64,000 nt of DNA, from positions 140,923 through 204,922 of the forward strand of contig NZ_QORW01000012.1 of assembly GCF_003574735.1 (NCBI RefSeq). The letters are read 5' to 3'. The notes under the pieces were generated by a model that had not been told where the DNA came from, made no database searches, and saw nothing but the letters and a program-made list of their open reading frames with translations. How positions within the stretch are numbered: the first letter of the stretch is position 1; each line of letters opens with the position of its first letter. The position numbers and the translations under genes are program-made. Below, in pieces: positions 58,801 to 64,000 of this stretch. The stretch comes from Dongia deserti (lineage in GTDB: Bacteria; Pseudomonadota; Alphaproteobacteria; Dongiales; Dongiaceae).

Positions 58801-61800
58801 TGCGGATTGTCGTCGTTGTTGTAGTCGGAGTCGGAGTCGGTGTACGGATGCTGCAGCGCCTGGTGCAGAGTGAACTTGAAATCGCCCACATCCTTGCCGC
58901 TGGTGTCCAACGACATCGTGAACACGGGGTCGTTGGATCCGTCCTCGAACCCCTTGTAGGTTACGACGCCTGTCACCGGATCCGGGTCGGAGATCTCTAT
59001 GTAGATGCCGTTGCCGTCGGCGGTCTTGAGCTCGGAAATATCCCAGGTCTTGCCGGCCGAGTCGGTGATCACCAGCTCGCCGAAGGCGAGCTTGCCCGGC
59101 TGATCGGCGCCGAAGTCGAAGTTGATCGTACCGCTGGTGAAAGTGCCGTCGAAGAGGCTCTCGTCGCCAGGGCCGAAATCGAGACCCAGATTGCCGCCAG
59201 GGATCAGCAGGTCCTCATCGACCCTGCCGTTGCCGTGCGTGAAGCAGACGCCTTCGAACTTCGGGCTGTCGTCGTCCACCCTGATCTTGACGCTGCCCTC
59301 GGCCCAGTCGCCGTCAGCATCGGTACCGCGGACGATGAAGTCAAAGTGCAGGTTGTCTTCGAACGAACCCTTGCCGTCGTCCGTCTCGTCGTCGGCGGGA
59401 TTGCCGTTGTTGTCCGGGTGATACAGTGATTCATGGAGATCGAAGTCGAACTCGCCGATCTCGCCGCCTTCCGTGTCGAGCGAGAAGGTGAAGACCTTGT
59501 GGCTCGGATCGCCGACATAGCCGGTCCACGTGACGACACCATTGCCGTCCGGTCCGGATTTCTCAATGAGAATCGTCTCGCCTTCGGACGTCTTCAGGTT
59601 GTTGAGTCCGACGGGGTTGCCGTCCTTGTCGAAGGTGACGAGCGTATTGCCGGCGTCATCCTTGATGGTCAGGCCGTCGATCGACAGCGTGCCCGGATTG
59701 TCGGCGCCGAAATCGAAGATCACGGTGCCGTCGGCATGAGTCTTGCCGAGGTCGTCGCCGAGCGCGAAGTCCTTGTTGCCGTCCTTCAGCCAATCCTCGT
59801 CGATCCGGCCGATACCGTTAATCGGGGAGGTGCTGTCGCCATCGAGGCCCCAGTAGACCTTGATGAACTTCGGGCCGTCGTCCTGCACGACTATGTTGAC
59901 CGGCTGGTGCGCATGGTCGCCGTCGTAGTCGCTGATGCGGACGTGGATCAGATCCTGACCGTCCGCGCCCTTGATCGGGAACGGCTCGTCGTGGTTCGTC
60001 GTGTCGGGATGGTTGATCTGGTGCAACTGCACGAAGCTCAGCACGCCGTTATCATCGATGTTGAGGACAAACACCGTTTCCTTGACGCCATTGACCTCGA
60101 CATAGCCGACGACGGTGTGGGCATCGATCTGCTGCGCCCACACCGGCAGCGGCGGCTGGGCGCCGTTCCACGTGACCGTCGCATTGGTCAGCTGCGGATC
60201 GATCGTCAGGTTGTCTTCGGTAACGCCGCCGACGGCATTGTTCTTGATCATGAACAGCTCGAACGGATGCTCGTTCTCGCCGTCGTCGACGCCGTCGCCG
60301 TCGCGGTCGGTGCGATCCTCAAGTTCACCGAAGATGGAGTTGCGAGCCGACGCGTCCTTGGAGTCCTTCAGATACTCCTGCGTCTTCTGGTCGGCGCCAA
60401 AGCTGGCGATGACCTGGGTCTGCGCCAGCCCTGGCGCAGGAAATCCGAAGAACGTCAGTGCGCCAGCGCTGTCGCCGAACGGCAGGCTGAAGCCCTCGCC
60501 AGTGATCTTGCCGTGCAGGCCGAGAAGCAGCGAAATGGCATCTGGCGTGAGAATGCTCTGATCATCTGCGTCGCCCTGTACGCCCAGGGATTCGTCGTGA
60601 GCCACGCCGGCGCCGGTGTTGATGATCTGCATGCCCTCGCCGATGCCGATCACTTCGCCGAAGGACGGAACGTCGTCTTCGACACCGAACTTCATGGTGG
60701 TCGACTTGGTCGAGCCGTCGGAATCCTTGGCGGTGATCTTCACGGGCAGGTCGAGGATCTGCTCGTTCGCGCCGAGTAGATCGGCCTTGCCGTCCTTGTT
60801 CAGATCAGGCGCCTCGTCGTCGAGGTTGTCATAGAGCGTGAAGGCGATGTGGAAGGTGTTTGCCGAGCTCTTCTCCAGCACCTTGATACCGAAGACCAGG
60901 CGATCGCCGTCTGCCTCATCGAACTTGCCATCGGCGTTACCATCGACAAAGGCGACGATGCCGTTGCCCTGGCCGCCGCTGGGCGGCAGCACCTGATAGA
61001 TGATCGGCTCGCCTTCCGAAGTCAGGCCGGCCGGCAGCTGCGACGGGTCGACGGTGAGCGTGCCGGGGATATCGGGGCCAAAATTGACCTTCACGGTCGC
61101 GATGGTCGTCAGCGGCTCATTGTCCGGATCCGCGCCGCTGCCGTTGTTGTCGTCGCCGTCACTGTCCAGGCCGCCCTCTTCACGGTCCTTCGTGTCAAAC
61201 GGATCGTTGCCGACGCCGTCATTGCCAACATCCTTCACAACCAGCGAGATGTTGTGGATCGGATCACCAAGCAGATCGTCCTCGTTGACGATGCCGCCGA
61301 GGATGTCGAACGAGATGTCGATGCTGCTCGGCTCGGTGTCGCCTTCGACGAACTCCCGCCGCTCGTCGTCGATCAGCCGGTACTGCAGCTGCGTGGGATC
61401 GAGGATGCCGATGGCGGCGATGCCGCCGAGGCCGGGGCCCGCGCCGAACGGCACGAAGATGCCGCTGCCTTCGGCGCCATCGCCCTGCCCACCGGTGGCC
61501 GGACCGGCTGCGGTCACGATGTCGAGCGAGGGATCGGTGGCGGCGATGAGTTCGGCTACGTCGATGCTGTCGCCATCACTGGTGACGATCTTCACCGGGG
61601 ACTGTTCGTTGGCGCTGAGATAGCCCTGCAGGATGATGGTGCGGCCATCGACCACAAACGCCAGGTTGCCCTCGGGCCCGATCTTGGTGGGCAGGTTTTC
61701 GGCGCTGGCGGTCGGCAGTCGGACCGTCTGGCCGGGCTGCACGGGCAGGAGGATGACCACGTTGCCTTTTGGCAGGTCGACCCAGTCTGCTGGCTCCGCC

Positions 61801-61904
61801 TGTGCCACCTGGACATTCGTGAGATCCAGATCGCTGCCGGCCATATCCAAGCCGGCGTCAAGACGCGTCTCGCCCTGCGGGAGATTCGTGGAGTCCGTAG
61901 CCAT
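46815..61904 (-). CDS. Giant LapA-type RTX adhesin with von Willebrand A domain
   Basis: 5029 residues, all in one frame. N-terminus (1 to about 160): a retention module with TAAG at 131-134, the LapG-type di-alanine site, and a Gly-rich stretch (GAGPGLGGIAAIG). Then roughly twenty acidic Ig-like T1SS/VCBS repeats (about 180-4430), most separated by D-D-D-x-P or D-T-E-P linkers, with an internal duplication. A von Willebrand A domain (about 4445-4630) has MIDAS DISGS, Thr in DGLTNYDEAL and LSDGNPN. About five RTX nonapeptides (GGAGNDTLNGG and similar, about 4875-4930) and a C-terminal secretion signal ending DDLQLGTL follow. ATG 61904 has AGAGGG upstream. The exporter genes lie downstream on the same strand. 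Confidence 0.93.
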   Translation of the reverse strand: MATDSTNLPQGETRLDAGLDMAGSDLDLTNVQVAQAEPADWVDLPKGNVVILLPVQPGQTVRLPTASAENLPTKIGPEGNLAFVVDGRTIILQGYLSANEQSPVKIVTSDGDSIDVAELIAATDPSLDIVTAAGPATGGQGDGAEGSGIFVPFGAGPGLGGIAAIGILDPTQLQYRLIDDERREFVEGDTEPSSIDISFDILGGIVNEDDLLGDPIHNISLVVKDVGNDGVGNDPFDTKDREEGGLDSDGDDNNGSGADPDNEPLTTIATVKVNFGPDIPGTLTVDPSQLPAGLTSEGEPIIYQVLPPSGGQGNGIVAFVDGNADGKFDEADGDRLVFGIKVLEKSSANTFHIAFTLYDNLDDEAPDLNKDGKADLLGANEQILDLPVKITAKDSDGSTKSTTMKFGVEDDVPSFGEVIGIGEGMQIINTGAGVAHDESLGVQGDADDQSILTPDAISLLLGLHGKITGEGFSLPFGDSAGALTFFGFPAPGLAQTQVIASFGADQKTQEYLKDSKDASARNSIFGELEDRTDRDGDGVDDGENEHPFELFMIKNNAVGGVTEDNLTIDPQLTNATVTWNGAQPPLPVWAQQIDAHTVVGYVEVNGVKETVFVLNIDDNGVLSFVQLHQINHPDTTNHDEPFPIKGADGQDLIHVRISDYDGDHAHQPVNIVVQDDGPKFIKVYWGLDGDSTSPINGIGRIDEDWLKDGNKDFALGDDLGKTHADGTVIFDFGADNPGTLSIDGLTIKDDAGNTLVTFDKDGNPVGLNNLKTSEGETILIEKSGPDGNGVVTWTGYVGDPSHKVFTFSLDTEGGEIGEFDFDLHESLYHPDNNGNPADDETDDGKGSFEDNLHFDFIVRGTDADGDWAEGSVKIRVDDDSPKFEGVCFTHGNGRVDEDLLIPGGNLGLDFGPGDESLFDGTFTSGTINFDFGADQPGKLAFGELVITDSAGKTWDISELKTADGNGIYIEISDPDPVTGVVTYKGFEDGSNDPVFTMSLDTSGKDVGDFKFTLHQALQHPYTDSDSDYNNDDNPQSRYEDNFNFAFNVIATDADKDAVQGTIKIVVDDDSPKALDDHDVVTEGKTGSEWNYASGNVVTGGDSTVLGKDSNFTFLPPLLTGDGTPDLPGADRPYTISKLTHGADTYNLIDHGDGASPRFEVTKNGGASLGAGESFDDATGILTIPTDKGGTFEIILVNSNQSLVGEYRYTVPADADHDIDYHIGPSVSQSLTGDFDTVGEWVTAFDKGGITIEPIGGQLAIKSVDVQGPPNPNYRGIGVSSGNGDEAEVDRFGQGGSEGLKLTIQNDDFPGGVNNASLLLGALFNGVQFDNGFQEIVQWQVFLNGVPVASGQIVGDFDGLVTLDIDTGGAKFNQIVLKPLDNGAPGNHKDWNSDFQLINVEICKPQDKFTEAFDYTLRDSDGDESTATLTVDVKDTEPKFPTHSAANITFKVDEDGIAGGNKDVQPGDSAESTSGGNVDNDGIHVGKINFTPGFDPVSIELTVGNGGDTGLDTVDGKNVFAAWDAATSTLIGYIEGTDPSDAANRVFTMKIDNHQTGDFTFKLLKPVKHPETDAGGANDNTENFTTDPSFVVNIQIEDKDCDVIHGKAMITIDDDMPVVQVAANSAGAVTHDETKGRDNGPGDDDQFGNPPSLFNVLGAGPAIGWAFDGDPVVNISGSKYGADGPGNTSYALDIPAGDVFSGVETTDGKDIWLFEGPNGIIVGRVGSGVDGSTPDATGAIIFAIAINSDGELILVQYDSLKHPDNPNNYDEVIPLANGALQAVVTLTDADGDSVSKSADIGGLVRFGDDGPKARIDTKHNNVVQHDETPGVQNPGSGLDMDQSDPLPAEFSGIVGALIGWAKSNEPIVTTAGTSVGSDDEGATVTLSLEVSGKGVDSGIDDTATGQNIYLFQNGSIVEGRVGGEGGPVAFAVSINQDGTINLAQFRAVAHPNPNDHDESVSIANGALKAVVTVIDGDGDKDVDSVSIGNRVRFDDDGPQFVDVCFDHGNGRVDEDLLPGGNLGLDFAPGDETLLDGTWTSGQINFSIGSDQPGTLSFGDLTITDSKGLTIPLSALKTADGNSVSIVQSAPDGNGVVTLTGIEAGSGDPVFTMTLDTSGGNMGDFKFTLNQALSHPYTDSDLNNDDNPESRYEDNLNFSFNVIAKDGDKDTAQGAINIVVDDDSPKAFDDHDVVTEGKTGDAWNFASGNVVTGGDALLLGKDSNFTFLPPLFTGDGTPDLPGADRPYTISKLAHDGTTYFLNDLGGGSFSVTKGAPAGEPGALPINNTTETFTGGVLKIPTDEGGTFEIVMVSNTQSEVGEYRYTVPADAAHDVDTLVGPADATASLALTDASAWVSAFNAGGITLEGLRGIAAENLDVKLVTVPSGPTYRGVGVDNGIDGAEVDIQGPETLKLTLQDAAYPGGVTNAKLLLGALFDGVHFDSGNQEIVKWEIWNDGVLVGSGQILGDLDGLVTLDIDTGGQKFDEIRLTPVSNGAGSNSSFNSDFLLLNVEICKPLDKFVEEFDYTLRDSDGDESTATLSINVKDTEPKLPPRTTEISVQFTVDEDGLPGVGIGDHASQDAEENHTPPNALVDDAIHIGKINFTPGFDAVTIELSVGNGGDTGLDTVDGKNVFAAWDAATSTLVGYIEGTDPSDAANRVFTMKIDNHQTGEFTFTLLKPVEHPDSNPQVPNADENHPDLSFTVNIQVEDKDCDVITGTATIKIDDDMPVITQQSGNFKLAVDESLDGNSTPNNAGDHPHNPGTRIEDDEDGAGLPGVLTGLGSVIGAAKSSGSSLFSYQAGADGLQSAVYSLTLAGGGSIPTTLKDTQSGLTISLVSFPDGTIRGIAGGHLVFALSINGTTGEVSMAQYRAVDHGNQEQAPGNHDEEATLGITGGLQVTLTVTDKDNDTVSSSADISGKITFDDDGPKADLDIKHNAKIAVDESVGKDLSDPNAHDEQATGDTTDIGYAKVAANVLFDDDSEYGTDGPGTKQFKLLINGGANSGLDDTQTNSDVLLTANGAGTLIEGRSAIDNHLVFTIAIDPVTGEVTVTQYRAVEHNNSSDPDESGSSAAVMSSNKVQVELTITDKDGDSDTDKVDLGSIIKFEDDGPTAKIVKAEGAQIVLDESTGPATGPYADPNAFDENGNVDGDIGYAKVAGNLLFVDNSDYGTDGPGTKGYTLALSSNGTNSGLDDVATGQDIRLYQVDADTVVGRVGNSVGPIAFQIDINQSTGEVTISQFRAVEHDNAGDSAATHDESGSPEIMDNDKLFIRQTITDKDGDSDVDYLDLGKLIKFEDDGPVAVDDEDSVDEDSGAYAIGNVYTGKDGGVPYGSDANLTDGNKDDVGSDGLKSIQWVDPNAIGGIDGNGNVAGLYGTLYVQTDGDYKYVLNDDHPALKDLDNGEVLYDTFSYIITDKDGDKSTATLKITINGKTDNSPPDIDLDPQNPQTDDRTAVVSDEGLTDGEMDDIGVPSDDTDSATFVGLLTVSDPDVGDVLSVKMINPGTLPNWTFSGGDSVSWVLSADGQTLTGTAGGDPAITIQLSPLVGNTASYTVTLHQPLDHPVAGQEDERSFTVPVRVTDSAGAFDTAFLTVEIEDDSPEVHLKTSGSISLQVDETLGGIGDHPDPAGTREESDETGVNPVLVIPAYGTVIGAASAQASDLLEIQPGADGELSHEYTLSVTGDGATGLTDTASGQPITLEDNGAGLILGKTAGGHVVFALTIDGTSGEISMAQYRAIVHGDTGSHDDVKSMLAGKLSVTLSVTDKDHDEASKSVDISGSISFDDDGPKLVDGAVQGSVEEDDINSIVSVGNNEDGSVGQHVAQGSLITLVNFGSDGAAAGGGFSLDPAATATLLSQNLTSKGVLLTYNIVGDTLTASAGAQTVFTLKVEADGDYTFTLVDQLDHHPIPLADNTEGFLTINLGGVVEATDKDGDSLHLGDNFSIKVQDDIPTAFDPEDKSASNKAGASVIGDLDFQGHVGADEPASITFTGFTDGDAAKDVNGDPIKSQGEAVFLYGEGTGVITGKTGDGDEVFTVTLQPGSDTYSFNLNRAIDDGGGVVFTNLSGGKAGEKEWLRIDNLDTDLLITPLNQATGNINSDTDDIGVSDQWIDHGEGVRIDFVKNPAGNQDAENGYTYGSHYLVNEVSFAIIQSSGNDTSSLKIRIVKADDDTSLEGDADDVTALLSQAGININNVSGGAAPTITDLGGGYFQINGLDDGDKITVTGDEPFNRLEIEGVNHNNSKQFSVGGLAIGTIVSGDPVTMNFDVKLTDKDGDSAAADFNVTVVDRPVTISDLTPKASGGDAVVDEEALSDGTNPGSNAEFGTGNFKISAPDGVGDLKISDGNDTITIINNGVFQAGQFIGSSDLGNKLEITGYDSGTGVVTYKYTLLDNENHPNANGQNSLFDDFTVKVTDKDGDSATGTLSVKIIDDVPVANALSKSILADTGQDTNLLITLDISGSMTQASGLTDLNKLELAIAAIKELIEQYDALGDVKVRLVTFSTNASERGDTWMTVAQVKDVLDTLSADGLTNYDEALTDAIAAFGDSGKIVGAQNVAYFLSDGNPNRPEGDAGIDAGEEATWINFLKANDVNSFALGFGAPGDVNQGAIDPIAYNGVTEMNTNGQVVTDLNLLAAALVSTVAPPVNGNLKTNGGNSIGADNPGIVSQITFGGNTFVFNGASITRTTGSLAFGVSGGGTILTFSTPNGTLQVNMSTGAYTYALLADAAASDTFGYTLTDTDGDAATSTLQISAAVSDIAPIVRDDYIIAGHNNNSGNETIVIPAAALLWNDSDANGDAISVSGTFTNVSGFNGTGVTLSSGNISMVDSSGGGTFTYTGTANGKSDTGDVVLDRSQEGDDPLEGNGLDNIIVSDDSSDALNGYEGNDVLLGGAGNDTLNGGTGRDWLVGGAGNDTMVGGAGNDLIDVSEGNDTIRYTSKLDGQDVITGFDNSGGSGNQDFIDLNPLFDSLGIATGSRTGLVNISTSSGNTIVNVDVDGVAGISAGDVKITIVGITSGITAGTGPNDDLQLGTL

Positions 61905-62128
61905 GTGTCATGCCCTCTGTTTGGACGCCGGGCGCCGTTACCCGACGGGTTGTGGAGGCCGGTGTGTCCCTGTCGTCCCCAAGACGACCCCCAAGTGATG
62001 GACTCCGGCCGGGCGGGAGTATCCGATAGGAAGAATGCCCCGCGCAATTCGCTCAAATGCGATCTTTATATATCCTGGTATGTAGCTATTAAGAATCAGG
62101 GCGTTTTTAGTAAGATTTCGCCTGCCCA

Positions 62129-62177
62129 CATTCATTTTCAGTTAAGCTGCATTCATACTCAGTTCATCTGAATGAAC
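62129..62177. repeat. 21-bp tandem repeat with overlapping palindrome, putative operator
   Basis: Two consecutive 21-base units (CATTCAT..TCAGTT pattern) start at 62129 and 62150. A perfect 6-bp inverted repeat GTTCAT/ATGAAC with a 4-base centre overlaps the second unit. A spacing of 21 bases is two helical turns, as expected for dimeric regulators binding one DNA face. Which protein binds is unknown. Confidence 0.6.
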
Positions 62178-62239
62178 AGACTTTCAGGGCGCTTTTGGCC
62201 TATTTGCGACATCTTGGCGCCCGCCCAGATTGCAGACAC

Positions 62240-62266
62240 AAAAAAAGAGGCGCCCGAAGGCGCCTC
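62240..62266 (-). terminator. UUCG-loop terminator of the second RTX gene
   Basis: Arms 62247-62254 and 62259-62266 (GAGGCGCC/GGCGCCTC) flank a TTCG loop on the minus strand and are followed by seven T residues. It begins 26 bases past the stop codon of the RTX gene at 62292. The same core (GGCGCC-UUCG-GGCGCC) is used at 46724-46750. Confidence 0.92.
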
Positions 62267-62291
62267 GATTTCATCAACGCTAGTTCCGGGA

Positions 62292-64000
62292 TTAGGTGCC
62301 CAGTTGTATGTCGTCGGTCGCCGCCGTGCCCTTGGTGATGTCGCCGGTGACCCCTGTGATGGTGATCAGCAGGTCGCCCGCATCATTGAAGCCACCGCCG
62401 CCATCAACATCGATCTTGACCAGGGTGTCAGCGCCCGAGGTCGAGATATCGACGCGCGCAGCGCGGTTGCCGGCCGCAACCGACAGGCTGTCGAACAGAG
62501 CATCCAAGTCGATGAAGTCTTGACCGCCGGTAGGATCGTTGTCGAAGCCGTTGACCACGTCCTTCCCGTCGAGGGCACTAGTGATCCGCACTGTATCGTT
62601 GCCCTGGCTGACGTCGAGCGTGTCGTTGCCCTGGCCGCCAATAAGGATGTCATCTCCGGCCCCGCCGTTCAGAGTGTCATTGCCGCTACCGCCGTTCAGC
62701 GTATCATTCCCATCTTCGCCGTTGAGCTTGTCGTTGCCGCCAGCACCGAACAGTACGTCGTTGCCGCTGTAGCCGGTGAACGTGTTGGCGGCGCCGTCGG
62801 CGGGCTGGAGGTTCACGTCGATCTGGCCGGTAGACGTGTCGCCGTCGAAGTCGGTCAGCAGTGTATTGAACTGCAGGTCTAACGGATCACCGGTAGCAAC
62901 ATTCGCGACTGAGACGTTGTTGACGGCGAAGGGATTCCCGGAGTCATAGTCGATATCCATGCGGTCGAAGGCGGTCTGGCCGCTGACGACCACCACGTTA
63001 TTGGCTTCGAGACCAGTAATCGTCACCTCGGTGCCACCGTTGAACGTGATGACGTAGTCCACGCCTGCCGTCTGCAAGACGCCGTTGCTGAAGACCTGGA
63101 TCGCTGCGATCAGCACCTGCAGCTGGTTGGCCTGGAAGCTGGCCAGATTGTCGCCTGAGTTGAAGGATTCGACTTGCGAATCCCACAACCGAATCTTGAT
63201 CCCCGTCGAGCCTCCGCCCTGGACCTGCGCAATGTTGAACGACGCCTCTGTGACTGTGAAATGGCTCCCATAGTCAAAGCCGTTCTCGTCTTTCGTGCTG
63301 CCCGACAGCCCGACCACAAAATCGAGGCGGATACCCTCGGCAGGACTGCCGCCGGTAGGATCGCCAATCCACTGATTGCTGACACCGATGTCGATGTTCG
63401 AGGTGTTGACGGTCGACCCATTGGCAAATTTTGAGGTGACCAGGAGATCGAGGGAGTTCGCATTGCCCTTGTCGCTGTCGAAGGGAATCCACTGTGACTG
63501 ACCGGCCGCGACATCGCCAAGCTGGTTGAACGTGATCCCTGCTCCGTTGTCGATCGTCTTGATCAGTGTGAACTGATAACTGTCGGTCGTCGGGTCCAAT
63601 GTGGCCGTGAAGACCGCCTCGCCGGCATCGACAATGTTGTTGTTGTTGGCGTCGACATAGCCGGTCAGCGTCGTCGTGCCGACACCATTCAGCTCGATCG
63701 TCTTGCCGCCCGACGTGAGCGTGTTGCCGCCCGTGTCCTTCGCCACGTCGCCGTTGACGAAGCCCGTGAACACAATGGTGCCCGGCTCGTCCGCGCCTAT
63801 CTTGCCGTCGAGATTGAGGGCGCCGCTGATCGATCCGCCCACGAAGTTCAGGAGCGACTGGTTCTGCGGGTCATAGTTGACCGGGATGTCGTTGTTGATC
63901 ACCACCGTCGCGCCGGCATCGATCACCACGCTGTCGCCGTCGAAGTCGGTCGCCACGAACACGCCCGCCAGGCTCAGGTTGGTCGTCTCGTTGTCCCCGC
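62292..64000 (-). CDS. RTX-type T1SS protein, partial (5' end beyond the window)
   Basis: The reading frame is open across the right edge: codons upstream of 63962 continue in frame (GDNETTNLSLAGVF) to 64000, so the start lies outside. The visible part has Ig-like T1SS repeats (TIVFTGFVNGDVAKDTGGN, AAGQSQWIPFDSDKGN, IDIGVSNQWIG), about five RTX nonapeptides (GEDGNDTLNGGSGNDTLNGG) and the secretion signal DDIQLGT. Its repeats match residues of about 3980-4290 of the giant adhesin and its C-terminus matches that protein's end, but no von Willebrand domain is seen between them. Confidence 0.93.
   Translation of the reverse strand, partial: GDNETTNLSLAGVFVATDFDGDSVVIDAGATVVINNDIPVNYDPQNQSLLNFVGGSISGALNLDGKIGADEPGTIVFTGFVNGDVAKDTGGNTLTSGGKTIELNGVGTTTLTGYVDANNNNIVDAGEAVFTATLDPTTDSYQFTLIKTIDNGAGITFNQLGDVAAGQSQWIPFDSDKGNANSLDLLVTSKFANGSTVNTSNIDIGVSNQWIGDPTGGSPAEGIRLDFVVGLSGSTKDENGFDYGSHFTVTEASFNIAQVQGGGSTGIKIRLWDSQVESFNSGDNLASFQANQLQVLIAAIQVFSNGVLQTAGVDYVITFNGGTEVTITGLEANNVVVVSGQTAFDRMDIDYDSGNPFAVNNVSVANVATGDPLDLQFNTLLTDFDGDTSTGQIDVNLQPADGAANTFTGYSGNDVLFGAGGNDKLNGEDGNDTLNGGSGNDTLNGGAGDDILIGGQGNDTLDVSQGNDTVRITSALDGKDVVNGFDNDPTGGQDFIDLDALFDSLSVAAGNRAARVDISTSGADTLVKIDVDGGGGFNDAGDLLITITGVTGDITKGTAATDDIQLGT

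Larger units (their letters stand above)
61905..62291. promoter_or_regulatory. AT-richer regulatory region between the two RTX genes
   Basis: This 387-base gap holds no gene. It contains the terminator of the upstream RTX gene (62240-62266) and, nearer the adhesin start, an AT-richer zone (about 62040-62215) with a 21-base tandem direct repeat (62129-62149 and 62150-62170, 17 of 21 bases matching) and the palindrome GTTCAT-CTGA-ATGAAC (62162-62177). TATATAAA at about 62057-62064 (minus strand) is a candidate -10. The rest, up to the adhesin Shine-Dalgarno, looks like a plain 5' leader. Confidence 0.55.

Noticed and set aside
46815..61904. Possible frameshifts in the giant repeat gene
   Set aside because: The frame is continuous from the Shine-Dalgarno to the secretion signal, and repeat boundaries stay in phase throughout.

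Overview
The window is a chromosomal piece of a GC-rich alphaproteobacterium. The gene orders clpP-clpX-lon-hupB, SPOR-nagZ-M50-scpA-scpB-tatABC, mce-DUF1467 and pcm-tolC-popZ-valS are typical of that class, and popZ and DUF1467 are essentially alphaproteobacterial. The order (Rhodospirillales-like or Hyphomicrobiales-like) cannot be fixed from this sequence. The three tRNA genes all encode their CCA ends.

Bases 1-7255 carry the protein quality-control block on the minus strand: trigger factor, ClpP, ClpX, Lon and HU, with tRNA-Leu(TAG) and tRNA-Val(TAC) at its edges. Bases 7390-11456 hold NAD(P)HX repair, a Sel1/SPOR envelope protein, an NTF2-like protein and a secreted FecR-domain protein. 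A short plus-strand run follows (methylmalonyl-CoA epimerase, DUF1467, 3-methyladenine glycosylase I).

Bases 12948-22518 are the envelope and chromosome block: TatABC, ScpAB condensin subunits, an M50 protease, NagZ and a SPOR protein. A two-gene ABC transporter lacking its binding protein sits between scpB and tatA. Next come dgt, a frameshifted GFA-family gene, erpA, xthA, a VOC protein, a small membrane protein, an MlrC/M81 protein and a LemA plus three-TPM-protein cluster. Then come valS, popZ, tolC, pcm, tRNA-Cys and an MFS exporter.

Bases 39225-64000 are the most distinctive part: a LapA-type adhesin export locus. It has an outer-membrane TolC-like protein, an HlyD adaptor, a LapB-like ABC exporter with a degenerate C39 domain, a protein-lysine-methyltransferase-like enzyme, a 5029-residue RTX adhesin (46815-61904), and the 3' part of a second paralogous RTX protein that runs off the right edge. 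The adhesin has a TAAG di-alanine motif at residues 131-134 (LapG-type cleavage signature), about twenty Ig-like repeats, an in-frame duplication of about 2.2 kb, a von Willebrand A domain with an intact MIDAS motif, RTX nonapeptides and a C-terminal secretion signal. No lapD or lapG gene lies in the window. An AT-richer intergenic region (61905-62291) with a 21-bp tandem repeat and a palindrome probably controls the adhesin.
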